In this document: positions 23,321 to 54,738 of the stretch, piece by piece
Layout: each line of letters opens with the position of its first letter
Position numbering within the stretch: position 1 is the first letter of the stretch
Assembly: GCA_026874595.1 (NCBI GenBank)
Contig: CM049318.1
Location: 46,480,456 to 46,544,455, forward strand
Source of the DNA: Sipunculus nudus
Taxonomy: Eukaryota > Annelida > Sipuncula > Golfingiida > Sipunculidae
Direction: 5' to 3'
Length of the DNA: 64,000 nucleotides
Notes under the pieces: model-generated
Databases searched by the model: none
What the model saw: the letters and a program-made list of their open reading frames with translations, nothing else
Told to the model about the DNA's origin: nothing
Position numbers and translations under genes: made by a program

Positions 23321-24500
23321 GTAGGTCGGCTATCTTTGCAAAACCTTGTATAAATCTCCTGTAATAAGACGTGAATCCGATGAAACGACGTAGTTACTGT
23401 AAATTTTGAGGACATGGCCACTGCTTGACTGCTGCAATCTTTCCCGGGTCGGTTTGTATGCCTTCAGACGAGATGATATAGCCCAGAAATTTGACTCTTA
23501 CATGGAAAAGTGCGCATTTCTCTTCCTTTGGCTTCAAGCCGTGCTCTTGCAGCCTGGAGAAAGCAATATTTATCCTCTGCAGGTACTCTTCAAAATGTCC
23601 TACTGTAGATAATGATGTCATCCAAGTAAACCAACAAATCTTGGTAAATCTTTGATTGGAAACCCCTGTTTACTAGCCTTTGCCATGTGTCCGGAGCATT
23701 GGCCAAGCCAAATGGCATCCAAACTGCCTCAAATAGTCCAATCGGCGTGATAAATTCAGTTTTGTGCCGATCTCGAGGTTCTACTCTGATCTGGTGGTAA
23801 GCTGAAACCAAATCTGTGATGGCGTATTTGAAATTTATCCCTCGTAAAACCTCAATGACGAGAGAACAAAATACAGCGGGGCGATTATGTAATACGAACG
23901 GTAATTTAGTAAAATTCCAGACCCCGTGGTGCGTGACCAACGCTGTTTTGTTGCTTTTCGGAATTTGCCAAATTCCAGAGGCCATATCCAGGACTGAAAA
24001 GAATTTTGCATCGGATTCGCCGATAATATGAAATACATCCTCAATCCTAGGCAATGGGTGATTGATTGGGCGCGTGACATTGTTCAATTTCCTGTAATCT
24101 ACCGCAAACCGCCAGGAATTGTCAGATTTACGAATGAGGACAACAGGGACTTGCCAAAGACCATGAAATGGTTCTATTATGCCTGCATCTAACATATCCT
24201 CAACCTGTTTTTCGATGTCGGCTTTCTTTGAAGGGTTTATCCTATATGGAGCCTGCCGAATGGGTTTAATAAAATTTGCAAACCTTGCTCTTGCAGGTTT
24301 GTCGCGAATACGTCGCGGTGTTTGCCAAGAAATGCAAGAAAATCATTTTTTTTTTCATTGTCAGACAGACTGCTGTCATCCAAATAGAATCCTAAGTCCT
24401 TAGAGATTTGAACGTAGTCTTGGTCAGACTTAGGCGAACTTGAACTAAGTTGTGCGACGGAGATGTCCGACTAGGCTTCTTATATTTTATATCCTGGGGG
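23321..24500 (-). pseudogene. Chimeric gypsy reverse transcriptase
   Basis: One open frame of 201 residues (24195-23590) reads like a gypsy RT, but the palm core appears twice. Residues 1-125 run through a full motif A region (FFSVLDMASGIWQIP) and the THHGVWNFTKLPF strand up to GINFKYA, where the catalytic YLDD loop should follow. Instead, at about 23818, the frame passes into a second motif A region (TDLVSAYHQIRVEP) of a different lineage. This continues normally through WMPFGLANAPDTWQRL to VYLDDIIIYSRTF. 23621-23394 carries on in another frame with the thumb (LGYIISSEGIQTDPGKI). The join is exactly in frame. The duplicated palm probably makes the enzyme inactive. Confidence 0.8.
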
Positions 24501-24759
24501 TCCCTGCAAGGATAAAATAGGGCAGCAGGATAACCCTGTTTCAAGGTTACATGTTTTGAATGTGGGTTCAGAATTTTGCACATCGTATCGTTTCCATGTA
24601 ACATATTAACACTTAAGACTGCGGCCAGTTGTCTATAACGTGCTAATGAGTTTGAAGGAAAGACCTGTCCAACAGTAGGTTCTGGGTAATGGTTGTTAGA
24701 CTGCAACTTTTGTCTTCGAAAGGGGGGATAAATAAACATCTGTTTTTAATCGTAGGATT

Positions 24760-25130
24760 TCAGCTTTGAGTGGGGTTGAATGGACCATATAAACTGCATG
24801 GCGCGCTTTGTTTGTGAGTTATTTAGCCCTGAAGCCAATAGTGGCTTCTTGAGCCATAAGGAACTCAAGGCCAAAATAATTTGCGTATTCATGCGTTGTA
24901 GGACATAAAATTGTTGTTGAACGGTATAGTTACCAAACGTAATTGGAATAGTGACTATTCCAACAACAAGGAATAAAACCTTCCCTACCGCCGTGACATG
25001 CGTGATTGGGACTGGTTTGATAAGGTATACCTTATATATCTAAAGCAGCAGGCGTAAATGTATCTTTGCTGATACATGATACGGCGGCGCCGGAATCTAT
25101 GAGCGCCTGAAAGTTACGATCTTGAATGGA
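24760..25130 (-). pseudogene. Aspartic protease remnant of the gypsy element
   Basis: Minus-strand reading gives the active-site motif ALIDSGAAVSCIS at about 25075-25113, then degraded sequence, with AVYMVHSTPLKAEILRLKTD of the pre-RT linker at about 24740-24800. Frameshifted and with stops. Position between gag and RT fits a retroelement protease. Confidence 0.62.
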
Positions 25131-25414
25131 ATTACTGTTCTAGGTTTCAACGAATTTTGGCACTGGATTGAATAAAAACATTAGTTATGGCTATCAACCA
25201 AGGCGTTGCTGAATCAGCCGTACATGGCTGGGAAATATGGGCTGTAGAAGGGACACTACAATTGGACTGTGTAACAAAATCAGTTTGAACAGGACTGTGA
25301 TTATGACGTTTTGAACTTAAGCGAATTTTGGCTGACATCTGTGGCGGAAAGTAAGAAAGAAAAGGTTGACATTTCGGTGGAGACAAAGGTGTATGAAGGT
25401 CAGGCGCGTACCCC

Positions 25415-26316
25415 TTATGTTGATAATATTAGCCACGTAGGACAGAACGACACTTGGACCACATCTAGTACAAAACACGGATGGGGACGCCAGAGCCCGC
25501 CCATTAGGAGCCTGAGAGTTCGGGGTAAAGTGATGAGTTTGAGATGAACTATTATTGTAGGTGGGCGTGACCTTGCCTGTCTTGTGGACTGCTTGGCTGC
25601 CGGGACGCGGATTTGCTTTGGCTGTCGGCTGTCTTTCGGTGCCCTCGTTTCCATCTGATGCACGGCTGGGACCTCTGATAAGGCCTCGGCGAGAAGGTTG
25701 CGGCAGACACGGTTACAGATTTCTTCCATCTGGTCCCCGCTTACCTGGTTCACTGGTTTGTGTATTGCTATTGACATGAGAGCGTATTTAGTTGCCGCTT
25801 CAATGTCGGCTGGTTCCGGGCCATCACGAAGTACTTGCTCTCCGCTGGGAGACCCATCACGAGAGCGTCTGAGTTTGGCGCCTTGTCGACGGACGCTGTT
25901 CATATATGCATCGACAGACTCTCCAGGCTGTTTTTGCCGGCTGTGAAATTCAGCTAGGCGTGTTAAGCGCGTTCCCGCCTCCACTTGGAAGCGAGACAAA
26001 AAGGGTCTGATTGAAGTTTATAGTCATTCCGAGATGCGGGGGCCAACGTGGTATATCGTGTTTCCACCGTGGAGCCATGATTCCAATAAAGTGGAAAATA
26101 GCTTGTTCTTTTGTCTAGTTTGGTGTCCTCGCTTATCCAATATGAAATACGGGCCAAGCGATCGAATCGCTCTAGCCACAAAGACGCATCGCCGCCCTGG
26201 TCGCCGAAACATTTAGGCAAGAGCTTACTTTGGTCGGGCATGCTGGCACTAGGTTTGTTTGTTATTACATTTCCGTCGCAGCGTCGTGATTTCATTCGTA
26301 ATTGTCTGTGCGCCAA
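25415..26316 (-). pseudogene. Gag-like remnant of the gypsy element
   Basis: Two frames. 26316-25963 starts MAHRQLRMKSRRCDG and contains a capsid-like segment (KCFGDQGGDASLWLERFDRL). 25999-25415 continues with the LTRLAEFHSRQKQPGESVDAY motif typical of gypsy capsids. A basic region follows, and then a degraded zinc-knuckle-like FCTRCGPS in another frame. The capsid-type order and position upstream of the protease support gag. Confidence 0.7.
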
Positions 26317-27685
26317 GACTGGCAGAATTTAAATAATTGTCACTTAAGTAACGGTAGTTCAGTTACTTACGGTTGGGATCGATTCGCCTTCTCAACCACT
26401 GCATTTGGTGACACAAACCACTAACGCACAGCACACACGAAGAACATACGATCGTTTAGACTTTAAACTTCTTTTTTTCCAGGCCGGCCCAGCTCAGCTC
26501 TCACTGAGGTCTTGCAGCACTTTAGTATAGGTGGTAAATGGGAACAGCCCAGGGTGAAGCGCTCAACCTTTTTTTTTATATTAGCTCTACAGTCCATATA
26601 TAGCTCCATATATGAACACACATATATTACAGTGAGAGGTACGAGGGTCGTCCGAAAAACCAAGCAGGGGAGACCCCTGCTAAATAATTCCATACTTAAT
26701 ATAACTAAGGGAAATTAAAATTTCACATTAATACAGTTATTCTATCATTCTACCATCTCGGCAATATAAATAATTTTACTGGACACTAAATCTACCCCGT
26801 ACGGAACTAATTCATTATAACATGTTTACCTACAAACTATTGGACTGAACCTTCGATTTATCACCTTGTCAGCCCAGGTACCTATTCTTGGTATACTTCG
26901 GGCATCAGAGGCGCACCCCAATTATAGGTCGGGTGCTATCGCCTGACCGCCACGCGTGCAGGTTCTAAGTATAGCTCTAATGGCCAACTGTTGACCGATC
27001 CCTGCCCAGACAAAAACTCACCCTAGCCCACTGGGTCTTTATACTTCAAACATTTAAAATCTGGCTATAAAAATGGAATAATATGTTGTAGGATATAAGA
27101 ATAAGTGATTGACTGTTCCCGTTGGACACAGACATAAAACGTGATGCACTGTCCAACAAATGACTGGTCATTCCTCATATTACTCAAAACAAACTCACCG
27201 AGATCAGCCTCAAATTTACATTCAGCCAATATACAACATATCCAATAGGATTTTATTACCATAAGGTGTAACATGTTGATCAGGTTCATCGTGGCATTCA
27301 AACATGCTATTATATGTATCATTTTGGAATTAATCACTTTTTCTCTCATTGAGTTTTATTATTGGTACCTGGTTTATTAAACTGGCGGGCAGCCAATAAG
27401 AAACCTGGGAAAGAATGTACATAACTTTTTTCATACATGTGCAGCTAATTTTTTTTTATATTAGAACAGGACAGTAATCAGTGTTAAGTTTCGAAACTGG
27501 TCTTTCCAGTCTTAATTAATTTAAGGTATAACCCAAGTCATTCAAATAAAAAAAAAATTAACAGCCAAGCTAACACCTAACACGGTGCAGAGTGGCGGAC
27601 AACCCGGACAAGAAGTCCGTTCACCTGTCACTCTGCCTACGGACGTTTCATACGCTACACGCATTTTTCTCACCCTATCTGTTCG

Positions 27686-27749
<64 letters not shown>

Positions 27750-28194
27750 GTGAGAGCTGTTTGTAACTTATCATGAAGGTTCATTGAACGCCTTTCCTTG
27801 AAACGATTTCAAAATGTGCGACGATACAAAGCAATCCTGCCAGAACGATCAGCCCCCACCCAGGGTGAGCGCTCTGCAGGCTTAAAGGGAAGGCCGTGCC
27901 CAACGGCCGTGTTTCACTCACAAACGAGTGTGCCTTTCGGGGGCTCCGCGGTGGTATAACCCAGCAATGGGGACGATTACACACCGAGGGCCCGCAGGTG
28001 CAGTAGTCATCAGGCCTGGTTAACGCCAGGATATAAATGAGAGGAAGCGTGTGAGACTGTCCTGTCACGTAGTCCGAAACCGGAATGAATGGAATTACGG
28101 ATGTACATACATGTAGTTAAGTAAGCATTAAAAAATGGGGGCGGTTACCTCCACCAAAAAAATATTTAAAAAAAAACTGGCCAGCGTGTTCGGG
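26317..28194. other. No supported gene; (TA)n microsatellite
   Basis: Holds a pure (TA)n tract at about 27691-27747. A GC-richer stretch at 27840-28070 has an open minus-strand frame (CTCGPSVCNRPHCWV, then a hydrophobic GLIVLAGLLCIVAHF). That stretch could be an exon of an unknown gene, but no splice sites or family match support it. The outer LTR of the gypsy element may lie in 26317-27060 but has no recognisable partner. Confidence 0.35.
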
Positions 28195-28955
28195 GCTTTA
28201 TCACTGTTAACACGACGTCATCCAGTGAGCGGGCTGTGGGCTTTATCAGTGTAAACACGACATAATTCAGTCAACGAGCGGTGGGCTTAATCTGTGTTAA
28301 CACGACATCATCCAGTCAGCGGGCTGTGGGCATAATCCGTGTGAACATTAGGTAATCCAGTCAGCGGGTTGTTGGCCTTATCAATGTTAACAGGGTGTAA
28401 TCCAGTCACGGGGGGGGGGGGGGTTAATCAGTGTTAACCCGACTTAATCCAGTCAGCGGGCTATGGGTTTTATCAGTGTTAACAAGACGTCATCCAATCA
28501 GCGGGTTGTGGGCTTTATCGGTGTTGACACGACGGCATCCAGTCGTTGGGCTGTGGGCTTTATCAGTGTTAACACGATGTCATCCAGTCAGCGGGCTGTT
28601 GGGCATAATCCGTGTGAACATTAGGTAATCCAGTCAGCGGGTTGTTGGCCTTATCAATGTTAACAGGGTGTAATCCAGTCTGCGGGGTGTGTACTTTATT
28701 AGTGTTAGGGTTGTTGGCTTTATCGGTGTAAACACGACGTAATCCAGTCAGCGGGTTGTGGGCTTTATCAGTGTTGACACGACGGCATCCAGTTGTTGGG
28801 CTGTGGGCTTTATCAGTGTTAACACGATGTCATCGTGTCAGCGGGTACGGGCTAATCCGTGTTAACTCGACATCATCCAGTCAGCGGGTTGTGGGCTTAA
28901 TCGGTGTTAACACGACGTCATCCAGTCAGCGGGTAATGGACTTAATCAGTGTTAT
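28195..28955. repeat. 45-bp minisatellite, about 17 copies
   Basis: The unit is like TTTATCAGTGTTAACACGAC then GTCATCCAGTCAGCGGGCTGTGGGC. Copies diverge by about 10-25 percent, and one carries a poly-G run (28410-28422). As 45 is a multiple of three, plus-strand frames show a 15-residue period (VLTRRHPVVGLWALS). These are not genes. Confidence 0.9.
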
Positions 28956-30005
28956 TCCCAGAAATATAAAACATGAGCACCCATAGGTGCCCGTGTCTTG
29001 TGACCTCTGGCCTAATTCAATATGCGTCGATTTTGCCGAGAATGTAATTTAGGTGAGAAATTCAACTGCTAAATATTTATAATGAGTTTCATGAAAATCA
29101 ATCCGGTTTTTGGTAAGTCATCAGGGCGCCATCAAAGTAAGGTGACCTCTGAGCTCATTAAATATGCATTATGCCAGAAATCTAAGTTAAGCCAGATATT
29201 TTATTGGTCAATGTTTCTGTTGAGTTTCATAAGAATTCATCATACAGCGGACCGTAGCTCATACTATAATACGTCCCGTCATAGACGGGCGTTTAAAAAA
29301 TTTGTAATTTCATGACATGAAAACAGCCTATAATTTTCTAAGCTAAAAGCTTAAACAAGATCGCTATTTTAATATTCAGTAGTCTATTCAGTAAATGAGG
29401 TTAAGGAAAAAAGGGCTTCGAAAGTGTTTTTGTCTCTATATAACGTATCTCGAGCCATTTATCGAATGACAAATTAGGCTCATCCTTTGAAATGATTACC
29501 TATCCAAACCCACAGGGAATAGAGCACCCTACCAAAATATTCATATGCCTGCTTGAAATGAGGTGATATACAAAATAAAGATTTTTTAATCCGTTGTTTA
29601 TATTGACTGGTCGTTTTCCACTAAGTAATATCAAGCATAAATACAGAACTTAATAGATATTCTGTATATTAAAAAAAGAAACATATTATCCTTTCTAGCA
29701 TTTAGCTTTTATTCAGTAATCATATTCTAAAGACAAAATGGAGCGTATCGTCAATAGGTATCAGGTATCGGATTAAGTGTATGGCAATACGTATTTTACC
29801 TGAATAAGCCGACCGATACCCAGCCCTATCATCATGTTGGCGGATCATGGCCTTTTTTTGTTTCTGTCAACCCGTATGTCTTCTGTCAAATGTATTGTTG
29901 TAAAAATGGACGACACAGCTGTGTTCAGCTGTCCGATAAGAAGATGAACTGGCATGTGTTTGAAGTCTGCCAAAAATAGAATTAAGTGAAACTTGTATCT
30001 GTTTA
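28956..30005. other. Downstream of protease gene; two-copy repeat
   Basis: A diverged direct repeat of about 140 bp occurs near 29008-29110 and 29148-29240 (GTGACCTCTG...AAATATNCAT...GAGTTTCATNAGAATTCATC-like). CGTCCCGTCATAGACGGGCGT near 29272-29293 is a short palindrome typical of a transposon end. No exon was recognised. Confidence 0.4.
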
Positions 30006-50149
<20,144 letters not shown>

Positions 50150-51042
50150 CTGAAAATTTTAAATACTTATGATAAAAACAAACTAAAATGCTATAAATAA
50201 ACCGAATTATAGAACATATTACATGTACATTAAGATTTATAACACTTTTGATTTTACGAAATGTATTATCCTCTATAGATAAAACTCAGAAGTAAATACA
50301 TGTAGAAGTATTGGGATCCGAAGCTCGTTTCCTTTTAGTTTGATTGACACTCACATATTAAAACCATTTTGCATTAAATTCACTTTTTTATTCATGATAA
50401 ATAATGAAGACTAATTCAGGGAGGAGGGAACGAACTTAGATCATAATATGGATTCATGTTATATAACTGTCACTTGCTTTTACGTTTCCGTCAGCCAACC
50501 AGAACAAAATTTCTCTTCCCAGACAGAAAAGCTTAAAACAGTTTTTCAGCCAATTAGACTAGTCTTTAAAGTGGAACTTCTCACTAATGATCAGGAATCA
50601 AATGTTTGCTATCGTGTAATCGAAAACGCGCTTTTATAAAGCAGGTAGAGTTTTTAACAAGAATTATTTGCTATTTTTTTTTTTGGGGGGGGGGGGTGAA
50701 ATATAAGAATCGAAGATGATAAATGTACAATAGAAAACATCTGAAGATATTTATAAGTATTTTAATATGACATTATTGGCGTATTGATATATCATTTTTT
50801 TTTAATATCTTGCTCTAAATTTTAAAATCTTCAAACTATAGATATTAAAAGTTATATAAATATATTTAAAAGAACAAGCTCTGAACATTCCAACTATGTA
50901 TATATCATTTCGGCTAAAATTTACTTTGATATACTTTTATATGGATATTAAAGCTAATTTAAACCAAAGTAGTTTGACAATACTTTTGCCCTAAAAGTTA
51001 TATATCTTTATCTTAAAATGTGCTGGGATTTTTTAAACTAAC

Positions 51043-51240
51043 CTGAATGAAGCCTGCCGTGGGATATAGGAGGGCCCGACCACGCAGTCCTTGTTGTAGG
51101 CGCGGTGTGACCTGTGTGTCCTGCTGTGACCAGCACTGCTCGTTTATGAAGCCACAAGTCACAATAGATTGTTGTTTTACACGGAGGTAGTGTTCCCTCC
51201 AACACCGCAGATCCACACCGCCCGCCTGGTTAAGTACAAC
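51043..51240 (-). other. Possible 5' untranslated exon of the protease gene
   Basis: The minus strand ends with CTTCATTCAG|GTTAGT, a good donor, 0.9 kb upstream of the acceptor at 50150. The stretch is GC-richer than its surroundings and open in one frame (CGFINEQCWSQQDTQ), with no family match. A TTAAAAAATAG near 51245-51255 on the minus strand might be a TATA-like element. The upstream end is a guess. Confidence 0.35.
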
Positions 51241-52447
51241 AGCTCTATTTTTTAACGTACTACATCAAGTCATCTTCTCGGATCCCGGAACGTAGACATA
51301 CACCAGTATTCATCGAAGGCAGGTGTGACTAAATGACCTACTGATTGTTTCTGTCATTTCCCGGTAAAGTAGAGAAGGAATTAAAATAATGGTTAAACGT
51401 CGACATCGGCTCAGTGTCGTCAATGGAAGATCAAGCAAAGATCATATTATTATTAAATATTTTAAAAAAAAAGAAATAAAGTTTTTATGTTTTTCAAATA
51501 TGAACGTGATAATGTTGGACTCATACACAAACACACGGTGGCGCGCAGCAACTCCCAGTGGTGAGCCTGTAGAAGTGGCCATAATGAATCTGCAGGTAGG
51601 ATGAATACATGGTGGATGAAATATAAATGAAGAATATCCTGTATTAAGACATTCTCGAAACTGTCGAAATCGGTAAAGTGGTGTTTTCACGGGGCACACG
51701 AACGATTTGTGAAGGATGCGAATGTCGAAAAAATGGCAAGTCCAGCTTTGGTATTAAGTCTCCAAACCTTCGGCAAACATGCGTGGGGGTTTGAAATTTA
51801 TTCCGAACATTTGCGTACTTCTTTAGAACAGATGACGTAGCGCAAAAAGCAAACGCGATCATTTCACGTCGGTCGCAAGATAACCGCGCGACATATGTAC
51901 GAATGTCGCATGAATGTCATACGGCGTTCGATATTCGCTTCCCATTCAATATTAAAAGCTTCCTCTTCATACATGCATGGCAAATCAGGTCAGGTCTGAG
52001 AGCTTGTTGGTCCATATTCTGATCACCACTGACCTCTTGGCAAGAACTGATGCTGGCAATGCACTTCAAAGCATTTCATGGCATTTATATACTGTCCAAG
52101 TGTCGGTCGGACCTCGAATTGCAAGATAATCGCGCGACATATGTACTAATGTCGCACGGATGTCGCAAGACGTTCGTTATTCGCGAAATGTGAGCAAAAA
52201 GTATGTATGTGTCGCGAAATGTCCGCACGAATGTTGCCCGAGATACGTGCGACATTCGTTTTGTTCGCATTTTAGTCGCAAGTTCTTCGTTTATGTGGAC
52301 CGGCCACGTTCGGCAACGTCACACACGAGATTCGCACGTTGTGAGAACTACGAACAAACTGCGCAAGAATGGTTATTGGCTCGATTGTCGCGAAACATTC
52401 GGAGAAAAGCTTCTGTTACGACCCATAATGTTATTACCGGACCATAA
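51241..52447. other. Flank of the array; GCGACAT-rich sequence
   Basis: Between about 51860 and 52330 the words GTCGC and GCGACAT recur many times on both strands. A segment of about 80 bp (GCAAGATAACCGCGCGACAT then ATGTACGAATGTCGCATGA) is duplicated at 51877 and 52118. CpG is frequent here compared with the rest of the window. No coding exon seen. Confidence 0.5.
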
Positions 52448-54738
52448 TGTAAAAAACGGCCCATATTGTAATAAAACGACCCATAATGTAATAAACATAC
52501 CCTGCCCATATTGTAATAAAACTGCCCAATACTGTAATAACGACACATTCGCACTATATGGCCCATCTCTATATTATTTATTTAATATTAAGTTAATAAT
52601 AAAGAGAAGGACCATATGGTGTGAAAAACGCGAGGAAAGTGTCAGATAAGTAATAGTTATAAGGAAATGACCCAGAAAAGTAACAAATTTAACCGAAATC
52701 TACACTAATAACAATTCAAGCGCCGGTGTTTCAGCATAAATAACGCAAAAGAGTCGCAAAGTAAATACGTTTTTTATGATATATAACTGCTTTACACAAA
52801 ACGATGAATATCTGTTTATCCAATTCTGGCCAATGGGCATTTTTAAAGAATGTTCTTGAATTAATTATCGCGAAAAAAAAACATGCGGACAAGGGTTTTG
52901 GCACGATTTATAGTCCGTTCCACACCCTCTGTCAACCTGATTTTTCGCGATTATCTAAGATTATATAAGACAAACTTACCAAAAAAATTGCACGAATGGC
53001 ATAAAGAGGCAAAAGCGTAATTTATGGTACATTACCTACTCAGGATATAAATTTTTTTTACTTTACGGCCTGGTTGACGTCTCATATACATCCGTGGTTT
53101 TTTGCCATTGTTTATCCTCCTTGGATATGGATATAAAGTTATGTGACGTAAGAGTGAAGCGCGTGCACTCGGAAAATACGTGTCGCTGTAAACAGGGGTC
53201 GGTAGCTCTTGGTTTTTGGTCCCGTTAATGTTGGTGCCTCTTTTGTACGTCACGTCTATAACGACGTCATCACTATTCCCTGATATGCAAATTAGTGGCA
53301 GAATAGGATAGTTACTCATTAAATGGTTTTAAATTGTTTACAGGGAAATGAGATAATGTAGGCTATTATTTCCATAATGGTTAAAAACGCATTTTCCTCT
53401 TTCTGTCCTAAGGTGAAAAAGTTTTTTGCGTGCTTTGATTAACAAAAAAAATCGCGAAAACACAGGTGTACAGGGGTACTGGAACGAACTAGCCTATAGT
53501 TAGATCAAAAGTAGAAAATATACGGTCAAGATTATAAGGCTTGACTTTCGCTTCAGCATATCGACATTGAAACCACCTGTCACCAAAATCCGCCCAATGT
53601 TAGTTTCCTTGACTAGTTCCAGGAATGTTTCAAACCTAGTCAAGAAATTGACATGTTCATTCAGTGGCCTATAAAACATGCCAATGAGCATTTTATGATC
53701 ACAATGCATTTCAACTCATATGCATTCATCATCATCAACTTGTGGATCCTGGCGACGTGTTAATGGTACATGAGACTCCTATGGTTAAGCGCAATCCCAT
53801 CCCCGGATTCACATCTTGTCTTATCGGTAGGCCCTACGCTCTATGAAAAAATGGGTTCTTGATGGTTCTTTTAAAAACCCACTCATGGTTCCATCTTGAA
53901 CTGTTTTCTCCGTGGAGAGGTTCCATTTGTCACTTGGAGGTTCGTGCCCTGACCATTACTTATAATAAGGTTCCAGATGGAACCTGTGTTTGACCGGATG
54001 TCCCGATGATAAGGACCCTCATGCGCCCTTTATTTGAACTAATGACGTCAACAGTTAATGGGCGGGTGTTTTGGTCTCCTCAGATATTAGAAGAGGATAT
54101 AATATGAGGTAAGACCTATGTTTACATATTTTTTTTTCATATGAAGAATGTCGATGTTATCTGTCTAGAGATTACCTGGCCAGTGACTTAATGTACCCAA
54201 TTAGTCTCTGCCTGTAAAAGAATTTACGTTAACTTACTCTAAACGTCAACAAAGGCCGGTGATAAACATACTATTGCGTGCATGAATTGTGGCAGTCATG
54301 AATGATACCAGTTCATATCAATACCAGTCATATAGAATTAGAAAGAATTCCAGCATTGTAAAGGAAAATGACCGCTCTTAAGCAACAGTAACAAAATCCA
54401 AGATGGCGGCCAAGATGGCCGCCAAATTAGAAAATGTCAATAACTTGAGTTAAAATGTCCCGAGAAAGCATAGCAAGTACTCTAATATTATGTTTTATGG
54501 ACTTGGAAATTCAATTTTTGAGGTTCCAACCCTCTCCAGGTACTCATTAGCTGTTTTTTTTATCATGAATTTGGTAATATCCCCATTAGTCCAGCAGTTC
54601 AGCTGCATATTGAGAAGAATTGAAATGAAATCCTGGAAAGAAGAATGAAACTTGGCATAATAATTTTCCAGACCATACTCTATATGTTCAGATATGGGGC
54701 CCAGCGGAATTCACAATATCACATAATTTTTCACATAA
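52448..54738. repeat. Array unit 1
   Basis: Endonuclease remnant at 53500-53709 (minus). Start variants: CGGCCCATATTG, CAAGCGCCGG, AACGATGAAT, CCAATGGGC. End variants: CATAGCAAG, ATCCCCATTAG, TTGAGAAG, GGGGCCCAGCGG. Confidence 0.9.
53500..53709 (-). pseudogene. LINE endonuclease (EEP) remnant, repeated in each unit
   Basis: Residues HKMLIGMFYRPLNEHVNFL and then LELVKETNIGRILVTGGFNV followed by DMLKR match the endonuclease of non-LTR retrotransposons (the ..GVFYRPP...F...LE....ILxGDFNVDxL pattern). The normal GDFN catalytic motif reads GGFN, in all five copies (53500, 55790, 58082, 60372 and 62664 onward). The loss therefore came before amplification. The frame ends within ~15 residues after the motif. 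The rest of the LINE is missing. Confidence 0.78.

Larger units (their letters stand above)
21488..26316 (-). mobile_element. Decayed Ty3/gypsy element, conventional gene order
   Basis: On the minus strand, from high to low coordinate: gag, protease, RT, RNase H, integrase. This is the normal Ty3/gypsy order, in contrast to the element at 2590-8528. All genes are broken by stops and frameshifts. I could not find matching LTRs on either side or a certain primer binding site, so the ends given are those of the coding remnants only. The RT is a chimera of two lineages, described under its own entry. Confidence 0.85.

Noticed and set aside
26400-26425. Primer binding site for the second gypsy element at TGGTTGAGAAGGCG (minus strand)
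   Set aside because: It has a CCA-like complement and is near the expected place, but no LTR end could be matched beside it and no tRNA 3' end could be named with confidence.
27840-28070. Minus-strand exon with Cys-rich and hydrophobic parts
   Set aside because: Open and GC-rich, but there are no convincing splice sites, no start context and no family resemblance; mentioned only as part of an unassigned stretch.
28195-28955. Regularly spaced repeat that might suggest a CRISPR array
   Set aside because: The whole 45-bp unit repeats with no unique spacers, and the DNA is animal.
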